This document shows positions 24,620 to 36,752 of a stretch of DNA of 64,000 nt, in pieces. The stretch comes from Ecdyonurus torrentis. Taxonomy: Eukaryota > Arthropoda > Insecta > Ephemeroptera > Heptageniidae. The stretch lies in the NCBI GenBank assembly GCA_949318235.1, contig OX439133.1, positions 6,760,637 to 6,824,636 of the forward strand, written 5' to 3'. The position numbers were made by a program, and so were the translations under genes. Positions within the stretch are counted from its first letter, which is position 1. The number at the start of each line of letters is the position of its first letter. The notes under the pieces are model-generated. The model had not been told where the DNA came from and searched no databases. It worked only from the letters and a program-made list of their open reading frames with translations.

Positions 24620-24835
24620 TCACATGCAGCAGCTCACATGTCTTCCAACTCCCTTCCCTATATATGCTAGCGCGTATTCCAATAGAAATGACGATGCGCC
24701 AATGTTAGTGACATCTGGAACTAAAAAGCTTCGTAAGCTTAACATTGTAGTACAGGGAGACGGAAGACATGCAAGGGACATTGATTGCAGTTCAATAAAA
24801 TGTCCCTTACATGTCTTCCGACTCCTTGTATAAAT
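24620..24835. mobile_element. Hairpin-forming repeat
   Basis: Inverted arms lie at 24755-24780 ('gggagacggaagacatgcaa') and about 24800-24826, with a related third word near 24628-24652 ('acatgtcttccaactccctt'). It is non-coding and lies just upstream of zinc-finger gene 2. Confidence 0.55.
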
Positions 24836-25180
24836 TTGTAGACAAGCATGATTCAAGCTTTTACACTCTAGCACCGCGATTGGCAGCCACAACTTCTTAT
24901 TACTAACACTGCTTCACAAGGTTTGAGGTCTTGCTGTCACCTGAGCACAAGAATTCTGAGTGGCTATCTCTGTTTACGTCATACATTATATCGTTTTTGA
25001 CCTTTAGTTGATCAGCCTTATCAATCATAATAGCGCAAATAGCCTCCAAATGTATCTAGAGAGGAAAATTTAATTTGTGTTTAAAAAATCAGCCGAGAGT
25101 CGGATGTATTGATCATTGATCTTCCGGTTCACTTTTTCTTATTTCACAAATGTCTTTTGCAAACCAATTCTACAATACCT

Positions 25181-25414
25181 CATACAAAAAGTGTAAAACT
25201 TTATATATATATATTTGAACAAATTTTATTATTTTAAATGTAAACTTTTGCTGACTAGAATTTTAAATTAGAATTTTTGTTATAGGCCTATCATTGTTTT
25301 AAATGTGGAATAATTATTATTCCGTCTAAAATTACATACAAAATAAATGAATGTTTGAATGCATCTTTACTTTCTGATATTTAATAAAACACCACTAACT
25401 TATTATTAGGCCTA

Positions 25415-25447
<33 letters not shown>

Positions 25448-25930
25448 CAGAACCTTATTTTTTTACAGAGTAATTTTGTGATATATCAGGTTTTGTAACA
25501 TATTTATATAAAATCTATTAATTAAATATATTAAATTATAATTTTATTATTATACACCAAAATATTAACATTTTTTTTTTTTTTTTTTTTACAATAAATG
25601 CTAAATATAAATAAATAATAATAAAATGTCCAGCAAATGTGGGCTGGGTAGGTATGTCATGTACATACTTCATACTAAATTATAAAATTGAGAAAATGCA
25701 CAGAATATAAAGTTGGAAAGAAATAAAATGCTATACAATTGCATCTTGTTGATGATTATTTGTTTGCCTTAAACTATAATTGTGAAAATGGGAATATTCA
25801 TGTATAATATAATTCCTTTAAAAAAAAAAAAAAAAAAAAAATTAATAATACACTATATAAGTCACCTCTTCCACTTAGGTAACCAGATTATCAGTGAATA
25901 TCAAAATCAATAAATATTTATGAGATTTTT
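25181..25930. repeat. Upstream segment duplicated between zinc-finger genes 2 and 3
   Basis: This is homologous, in the same order and orientation, to about 33960-34700. Shared words include 'aaatgtggaataattatt', 'ccgtctaaaattaca', 'gaatgcatcttta', 'ttataaaattgagaaaatgc', 'aaaaatgggaatattc' and 'gattatcagtgaatatcaaa'. It marks the duplication unit that produced the tandem genes. Confidence 0.8.
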
Positions 25931-25959
25931 TTTTATATCAAATCAATTGTGTCTTTAAA

Positions 25960-26540
25960 TCAAGTATGTAAGGACTGAAACAGGCACACACATGCCCTGT
26001 TTTCTCTTGGAATTAAGTGTTGAAAGCTATCCAATATGCATTTGAATACACCACAGGATTACCTCAAAGTGTGACTTAATAGAAATGTAAGAGCTGAAGT
26101 GATTAGTAAGACATCCTATGAGAAATACAGTACCTATGTACTGTACATGGGTCAAAAAAAAAAAAAAAAAAAAAAAAAAAAACATAGCGTTAATATGTCC
26201 AAATGTTAAATATGTATAATATGTATGTATGGAGAAACTTTTAACACAAGCGGTCAGATTTATTTGGAACCACTGGACCAGTGTACCGCTAACTTGGTGT
26301 CGGGCCACTACCACATTTCACACTGTCAGAGTCTGGCCAGAGACATAATATAGACCTGTCAAGATAAAAATAAAAAGCTTCTTCGTCAGTTTTGACAGCA
26401 GCAAACTGGCACCATTGTAAATAAATCACAAACACACATTTAGTGCATACCATGCACAGCCTCTGAAAAAGCAAGTACATAAGTGTCCACATAGAAACAA
26501 ATTTGTGAACATGAAATAACATTTGCTCATCAAAACATTA
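25960..26540. other. Intergenic, family A-like fragments
   Basis: Words of MITE family A interior ('aaggactgaaacaggcacac' at 25971, 'gttgaaagctatccaatatg' at 26018) and a poly(A) run (26155-26180) are present. No gene was recognised. Confidence 0.4.
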
Positions 26541-26542
26541 TT

Positions 26543-26790
26543 ATTATTTCATTTATTAAACACCAATGGTGTACTTATACATATCGAGGGTGCTCCGCTA
26601 TAATGTCCTAAGTCCACTTGACCTTGAAAAATAAAAAATCGTCGGATCCACCCCAAATTTTGGATTTATCCATTTCAGGTCATTTGCAGCAAAAAATATT
26701 TTTCAAGGTCAAATGGACTTAGGACATTATAGCGGAGCACCCTCGATATATATTTACATTTCATTCTACAAGTCTACATTATGCATACCC
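26543..26790 (-). mobile_element. Old LINE 3' end remnant, interrupted by a MITE
   Basis: On the plus strand 'catttattaaacaccaatgg' then 'tgtacttatacatat' (about 26549-26583) matches the reverse complement of the young LINE tail. After the MITE, 'tctacattatgcata' (about 26770-26787) continues it. It is clearly diverged, so this family has been present for a long time. Confidence 0.65.
26584..26750. mobile_element. Short MITE with TA target, GAGGGTGCTCC ends
   Basis: The left arm GAGGGTGCTCCGCTATAATG then 'tcctaagtcca' (26586-26617) is inverted at about 26712-26746. The junctions read TA-TCGAGGG and CCCTCGA-TA, consistent with a mariner-type TA duplication. It lies within the LINE remnant. 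Confidence 0.75.
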
Positions 26791-27099
26791 TTGCACCACA
26801 AGTTTAGTTAATACTTATTCTGTAATAATTAATAAAATAATGGTAAAATTTAAACCAATGCGGTATCAATTTAACTTTCTACCTTTTTTTATTTATATTA
26901 TTATTTTTTTTTATTTATGTAAAATTTTCAAAGATTAAGAGCCAAGGGGAAATATATTTGGAGTAATGTATACAGTACAGTAGTTCAGAACATATTATTG
27001 AAATATAAGTTTGTATTTTGGTTGCAATTTAAATTTGCATAAAATACAGGATGGTTGTTTGTTAGCCTATTGTCTTGCAAATATATTTAAAAAATAATA

Positions 27100-27310
27100 C
27101 TGTTTTTCATCATCATAGTTTCTCTCTGAGTCTGTAAGGACTGATGAAGGCATAACACGCTCCATATCTCTCTTGGAGTCGATTGCCGAAATATTTCCAA
27201 TGTGTTAGTTATTTTATATCTGTGCTAGCAAGATTTTCACCGAACTATGGGACTCTCTTCACTACGGTAAGGCCCTTGCTGGTTTTCTCCTATCCTTTTC
27301 TTTCAATTTA
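27100..27310. mobile_element. Family A MITE fragment
   Basis: It carries 'gtctgtaaggactgatgaag', 'aatatttccaatgtgttag' and a right end ('ggcccttgctggttttctcc' at 27271, then 'tatccttttctttc'). The left end was not found. Confidence 0.55.
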
Positions 27311-28292
27311 TCATACTGTAATGATACAGTTAATAATATAATAATAATGAAATAATCTTTTTAAAAATAAATCTCAAACCTATTTTTAAACATAGGTACA
27401 GTAACGTAATTTTTTTGTTCTTTCTTTTTCTGTCGCAGTAGAGCACATAAAAGAGGGTTTGAAGCAATACTTCATTAACCCTAAAAGTAAGTGATTTTTG
27501 TTCTTCTCTAAAATAATTCAATAGAAATTATTTATTTGACTTTTCTAGCCCACGGGATAAGCGAGCCCCGCAAGGGTAAAGAGGAAAACTCTTGACTTAA
27601 AAGATTTCCTTTACTGTGCGAGTAAAAAATCAGTTCACCTTTTCAGGTAAGCTTAGCAGATAGAGCAAGGGGAACACATTTTTTACTCGCATAGAAGAGG
27701 GGCGTGTACTGATCGTTACTCTCGCAGGGCTTGCTTATCCCGCAGACTAGAAAAGTCAAATAAACTACTGGTTACTATTTAATTGTTATAGAAAAGAAAA
27801 AAAATCTTATTTTTAGAGTTAAGAAAATATTTAGAAAATAGTTGGTAGAGATTAGAGCACGTTGAATTGAAAATTAATAAAACGCGAAAATTCTCTAATT
27901 TAAATAGTAAATTGGGACAAGGGATCAAATATTCTAGCTTTAGCTAGTTAAAAAGTAGACGTTAAAGGGATGGAGGTATAGTGTCAAAATAAAATACGAT
28001 GTGCCTAGCATCTCACGTTCTCACACTACGTCTCCTACTCTATCATCTTTTTGCTTTTCCTACCCCAGTGTCAACATATAAAGCGATGTAACTAGCGTGA
28101 ATCACGATACTGTGCAGTCGGTAGGCGTAGTGTTCTCGCGATCTTTCTAGAGTTGGGGAACTCTGGGAAGTGAGGGAGGACACTATTGCTTGCTGGCTGC
28201 CTGTCTTACACCCCTCTTAGACACGATTTTATATTACAGTGTGAGGATGAGAGGTTTTAAACAGCAAGCCGAGTTTGCGCGCGCGATTTTAA

Positions 28293-28362
28293 CCAATCAG
28301 CGCGTGCAGCTGCGGGGGCATCGCGTATAAAAACGCGACTGCCACTTGCTTCCTCAGCTCAG
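28293..28362 (+). promoter_or_regulatory. Core promoter: CCAAT, TATAAAAA and initiator-like sites
   Basis: CCAAT is at 28293-28297, TATAAAAA at 28326-28333, and pyrimidine-rich CTCAGCTCAGTC (28354-28365) offers an initiator A at 28356 or 28361, 30-35 nt beyond the TATA. The spacing matches an RNA polymerase II promoter. A transcript starting here would reach the ribozyme after about 60 nt. Confidence 0.6.
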
Positions 28363-28416
28363 TCAGTTAGCAGATGTGGTGTGAGCCATCTCTAGCTGTA
28401 CAGAGCTCTCTGCCGA

Positions 28417-28461
28417 GCCTTACTGATGAGTCCTAGGTAAAGGACGAAACCGGTCTAAGGC
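28417..28461 (+). ncRNA. Type I hammerhead self-cleaving ribozyme
   Basis: All conserved core parts are present in order. Stem I strand GCCTTA is at 28417-28422, followed by CTGATGA at 28423-28429. Stem II pairs GTCC (28430-28433) with GGAC (28442-28445) around loop TAGGTAAA. GAAA is at 28446-28449. Stem III is the minimal self-complementary ACCGGT (28449-28454), with cleavage expected after C28455 (GGTC). The second stem I strand, TAAGGC (28456-28461), pairs perfectly with GCCTTA. Beyond it, CTCT (28408-28411) can pair with AGAG (28464-28467) across an internal loop, as type I ribozymes use for tertiary contacts. A very short, loopless stem III is known from animal retroelement and satellite hammerheads, which often act as dimers. 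Confidence 0.9.
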
Positions 28462-28924
28462 AAAGAGTAAGTCTGATGCTGTTTTATAATGTTGTGTCTT
28501 TGACGTAGTGTGAGAACGTGAGATGCTAGGCACATCGTATTTTATTTTGACACTATACCTCCATCCCTTTAACGTCTACTTTTTAACTAGCTAAAGCTAG
28601 AATATTTGATCCCTTGTCCCAATTTACTATTTAAATTAGAGAATTTTCGCGTTTTATTAATTTTCAATTCAACGTGCTCTAATCTCTACCAACTATTTTC
28701 TAAATATTTTTTTAAACTTATTAATACTAACCGCGATGGTTTTTTCCTAATACGCTTTTTAGAGTTAAGTATTGTTTTAAGTACAAGCTTATATGAACAA
28801 TTAAAAACAATTATATGTTCAGATTGTTCTGTATATCTGAAGTTTCAGCTCTTTGCACATACTCGCCAAAATTACAAAAGTGCAAAAATTACTCGCCTAG
28901 ATTAAAAATTTCTGAAAAATTTAA

Positions 28925-29135
28925 GATGCATATCGATCTTGTTGCAAAAAAAAGGCCTATCTCGTATTTTGTCAGTGGAAGCAAAAGCCTTATCTCGTTT
29001 TTTTGTCAGTGGAAGCAAAAGGCCTATCTCGTTTCCGAATGTTATGGAGATGGCGCTCGAAGATAGGCCTTTTGCTTCCCCTGACAAAATACGAGATACC
29101 GTAGGCCTTTTTTTTTTGCAAGAAGATCAATATAC
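28925..29135. repeat. Palindromic repeat F, copy 1, just past zinc-finger gene 3
   Basis: It begins ATATCGATCTTGTTGC (28929) and ends with the near-complement near 29130. Each arm is built of roughly 33 bp units containing 'tctcgtattttgtcagtgga' and 'agcaaaaggcc'. The loop includes 'atggagatggcgctcg'. It ends about 110 bp from the gene 3 stop codon. Confidence 0.8.
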
Positions 29136-29241
29136 AATTTGCTACACTGATATACTGTACTTTATTTTTTGTTTTGTTTTTTTATTAAGTTTTAGAAAAC
29201 ATGTATAAACTGTTTGATTCTCAGCATAAAAAAAGTCAGTA

Positions 29242-33393
<4,152 letters not shown>

Positions 33394-33732
33394 CTTCTGC
33401 AGAAAGAAAAAAATATTTAATTAAAAAATATATATGCACAGTACATATTGCAATATAAAGAACTGACATCAAAATTTTATTTTAATTTTTTCCAACACAT
33501 TTTACACAAAAGATATCATATGCATACATGCAAATGCAAAAATCAATCGCACAATGGGCAAAAATTTCTAAACGGATCATGCATTTTGTGGACAATTTAT
33601 ATCTATTATTAAAATACAAACATTATCGTTTCATTATAGATTTCGAATTTCATTTACTTTATTATCAAATAATTAAATACAAGTGGAAAAAGTATTAAAA
33701 CCTGGGAAAAAAATAAGAAAATGAAAATTTAC

Positions 33733-33800
33733 CTGTTGATTTGTTAACACCGCGTGACTGAATAATCTGAACAACGAAAACATTAAGCGCAATTCAGTAC
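33733..33800 (-). other. Probable 5' leader exon of zinc-finger gene 3
   Basis: On the minus strand the donor AACAG|GTAAAT ends at 33733. Upstream sequence aligns with that before gene 2 ('aacgaaaacattaagcgcaa' on plus, 33773). It has no in-frame ATG joining to the CxxC exon, so it is taken as untranslated. Confidence 0.4.
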
Positions 33801-33895
33801 AAGCGCGATTTTCAATTTTTTTTTTTTTCCAAGGCACATATTTAACTTGTTCAGGTCAATTTCTCTGATTTCACAAATTTAATGTCCTTTAATTG

Positions 33896-33898
<3 letters not shown>

Positions 33899-33957
<59 letters not shown>
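33899..33957. repeat. (TA)n microsatellite, about 29 units
   Basis: Uninterrupted TA dinucleotides lie upstream of zinc-finger gene 3. Confidence 0.98.
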
Positions 33958-33959
<2 letters not shown>

Positions 33960-33962
<3 letters not shown>

Positions 33963-34700
33963 TATAAAATATATATTTTTAAAAAAAATAGCATTATTTT
34001 TTTGTTGGTTACAGAATTTCATGTTATAATTTTTGCTAAATGTGGAATAATTATTTCCGTCTAAAATTACAACAAAAGAAATGAATATTTGAATGCATCT
34101 TTAAGTTAAGTTCTGATATTAAAAATAATAATAATAAATAAATAAATTATTATTGTAATCATGATTACTGCAGTAATTACTAACAAATATAATAAAACAA
34201 CAGCAGCTCCGGAAAATTACTAGAGCATTTTTTTTTTCTAACATCCAAACCTGCAGAGTAATTTTGTGCTATACCTGGTTTTGTAACAAATATAAAAAAT
34301 GAAAAATATATTAATTAATTAAATTTATTATATTACAAAATATTAACAAATTTTGTTAAATTAAAACACAAATGCAGCATAAAAAAAAAGTCCAGGAAGG
34401 ACGCGTATATGTATATTGTATAAAATAAACATTATAAAATTGAGAAAATGCACTGGATATGAAGTGTCAGAAACAAATAAAAGGCTACAATGGAATCTTC
34501 TTCATAATTATTTATGCATCTCAAACTAAGTAAAAATGGGAATATTCCTGTATAATAACATTAATATCACATCCTTAGAAGAAGAAAAAAAAATCTAGTT
34601 CATTATAGAGGTCACCTCTTCTGCCTCTTCCCTCATAACCAAGATTATCAGTGAATATCAAATCCAAATCACATAAATAAATATTTGTGAGGGTTTCATG
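33960..34700. repeat. Second copy of the zinc-finger upstream duplication
   Basis: This matches 25181-25930 in order and orientation (see the shared words given there). The homologous block lies at a similar distance upstream of each gene, so the duplicated unit spans gene plus promoter. Confidence 0.8.
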
Positions 34701-35255
34701 AATTCACTATTTCTAATACTAAAAAATATATTGTATCATTGGTGGATCCTCTCGAGACATACGTTCCCTAGGCAAACACAAGTTAGACCCAAGGTGTGCA
34801 GTGGACATACGAGCACTGGCATACAGTACCGCTACGTGAGGTAAAGCTAGTAACATTGGCCACATGGTTTGAAAACCGATCTTGTATCATTTTGTTTCTA
34901 CTCATCTTAATGTACGTTATAAGGCAAGAGAGAAGTATAGACTATGAGTCTGTTAAGACAAGGACTGAAAATGGCACACACATACTGCATTTTCTCTTGG
35001 ATTTTAGTGTTGAAAGCTATTAAATGCTTTTTTTTTTTTTTTTTTTTTTTTTTTATCTCTCTGTGCTAGCAAGATATTCTGGGACTCTCAGATCTCCATT
35101 AGGGTATGGCTCCTGTTTTCTTGTATACCTTTACTTCAATTATTGAAATGATTTTTCTTAGAACAAGAATAGACAGTTTGGATGCCATGGAATAAATAAA
35201 AATCTTGTTTTTCTACATAATATAGCTTGAGGCACACAAAAAGGAAATAAGTTTA
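34701..35255. other. Intergenic with family A-like fragment
   Basis: Family A interior words ('acaaggactgaaaatggcac' at 34957, 'tagtgttgaaagctatta' at 35006), a poly(T) run (35030-35054) and a family A right end near 35065-35130 are present. No gene was recognised. Confidence 0.45.
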
Positions 35256-35269
35256 AATTGTATTCTTAT

Positions 35270-36191
35270 TAATTATTATTATTCTTTGTAATAATATTGT
35301 AAAACTTCAAAAAATTCTAGACAAACTTATTGAATGGGCTAATCTGAACGGATTAAAAATTAATGCTACGAAAACAAAAATTGTAAAATTCAGGAGAGGT
35401 GGCCCTTTAGCCAAGTCAGATGTAATAACTTGTAATGGAGAAAAGATAGAGTTTGTAAATTCTTTTAATTATCTGGGGGTTATTATGCAACAGACGGGGA
35501 AATCTTTCTCTAAACATGTCAAAGAACGCTGTCGAAATGCATTGTCATCTTCATTCGCTATCTCAAATCTAAATTCGTTATCTTTGGAAACAGCTATTAA
35601 ACTGTTTCACCTGAAAATCTCTCCAGTTGCTTCGTACGGCATTGAAATTTTCTGGTCATTTATGTCTATAACAGACTTCAAAAATCTAGAATCTGTTAAG
35701 TCTCGGTACTTAAAACGGATACTTTGCTTGTCAAAATTTACGTCGTCAAGGCTGGTTTACGAGCTAGCAGGGGAGGAGTTATTTGTAACGGAACTACAAG
35801 TGAAATTTAAATTGTTAAAAACAGATAATTACATTAAATTTGTTAAGGATAGACTAAGTAAAACTGAAGATATCAGCCTGGCCTTCTATAATACCCCTGC
35901 ATTTAATATTAATAATATTAATGGGTGGAAAGGCCCAAACTGTACAGACAGGCATGTTTTTACCCGTTATGCGGTGCATGGTTTCCACCATGTAATCTGT
36001 CAAATTAAAGAATTTCACGAGTGTAATGATAAATGTGTATGTGTATTATGTAGTGGCCTATGTACTAGGTACCACTTACTTCATTGTCCATCTCGGACCC
36101 TATCATTAAGTCAATATGCAAAAATGTAGACCTATATAAATATGTATATAAATAAGTATAAGTACACCTTGGTGTTTAATAAATAAATAAT
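35270..36191 (+). mobile_element. 5'-truncated LINE, copy 2
   Basis: This is a non-LTR retrotransposon 3' end with exact 14 bp target duplications AATTGTATTCTTAT (35256-35269 and 36192-36205). From 35287 the frame stays open to the stop at 36129, about 280 codons. It contains typical late reverse-transcriptase blocks: 'WANLNGLKINATKTKIVKF' and 'FVNSFNYLGVIM'. After these come a C-terminal region and a Cys/His cluster (CVCVLC...CTRYHLLHC). The polymerase catalytic YxDD block and any endonuclease are missing. The tail is AATAAATAAATAA. The 17 bases at 35270-35286 are absent from copy 3. Confidence 0.95.
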
Positions 36192-36334
36192 AATTGTATT
36201 CTTATATTTGTCTGTGACAGACCATGACAAACTAACTTGTTTTTGCCAAGAAGTATTAATTTTCAGCACAACATATACTAACCAAGCAAATTGAATGAAA
36301 ATAAACCAATGTGGTAAAATTGATTATATAAAAG

Positions 36335-36435
36335 AATAGGATAGAGGAAACCAGGGAGTGCTTCACCTTTGAGAAGAGAGTTGCATAGTTCAACAAAAAA
36401 CTTGCTAGCACAGATTAAAGGAGAAAGAAAGAAAG

Positions 36436-36466
<31 letters not shown>

Positions 36467-36740
36467 TGAACAAACTAACTGGATAGCTTTTGGGACTAAA
36501 ATCCAAGAGAAAATGGAGTATGTGAGGTTGCTTTCTTCAGTTTTTTTTTTACAGACTCATAGTTTTGTATTTTCTCTTTAAGTCTTTAAGGAGTAAGGTC
36601 TGAAAGCGCGCGCGCACACACACACACACCATTTTTCTCTTTGATTTTAGTGCCAAAATCTATCCAATATGTTAGTTTCCCCCCCCCCCCCCTTTTTGTT
36701 ACCTTTTTTAGTGGTAGCAAGATTATTATACTACCAAGCC
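36335..36740. mobile_element. Family A MITE with long A, AC and C runs
   Basis: Left-end words 'aataggatagaggaaaccag' (36334) and 'ttgctagcacagattaaa' are followed by an A run (36437-36463), internal family words ('tgccaaaatctatccaatat' at 36651), a C run (36679-36691) and a remnant right end ('tagtggtagcaagattatta'). It abuts the RECQL stop codon. Confidence 0.55.
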
Positions 36741-36752
36741 TAATGAAATAAT

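Larger units (their letters stand above)
27824..28755 (+). mobile_element. Fold-back element with Pol II-like promoter and hammerhead ribozyme
   Basis: This 932 bp insertion is flanked by a 14 bp direct repeat. Its inverted arms, 27828-28030 and 28504-28708, are nearly perfect over about 203-205 bp. The unique centre (28031-28503) is GC-richer than its surroundings and holds a CCAAT box, a TATA box, an initiator-like site and a hammerhead ribozyme. A 'gtaagt' word that could be a splice donor follows the ribozyme at 28467. No protein is encoded. It resembles non-autonomous ribozyme-bearing retroelements (retrozymes or Penelope-like derivatives) in content. The inverted arms do not fit a simple LTR layout, so its class is open. 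Confidence 0.75.
27460..28782. mobile_element. MITE family B, copy 1, split by the hammerhead element
   Basis: The left portion 27460-27823 and a right stub 28756-28782 together match the intact copy at 62546-62932. Matches are the outer ends 'aagcaatact'/'aagtattgtttt', the inner arms 'ttatttgacttttctagccc' and 'aagtcaaataaac', and the GC-richer core 'gggataagcgagccccgc'. The insertion duplicated the 14 bp TTTTTAGAGTTAAG (27810-27823 and 28756-28769). Confidence 0.8.

Noticed and set aside
24552..24892. Overlapping open frames on both strands
   Set aside because: They lie in a hairpin repeat, have no codon bias or domain, and sit in the upstream region of zinc-finger gene 2.
27142..27160. 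Second hammerhead candidate ('ggactgatgaaggc')
   Set aside because: There is no stem II closing pair and no GAAA followed by a cleavage triplet. It is a conserved word of MITE family A, as at 1368-1382 in reverse.
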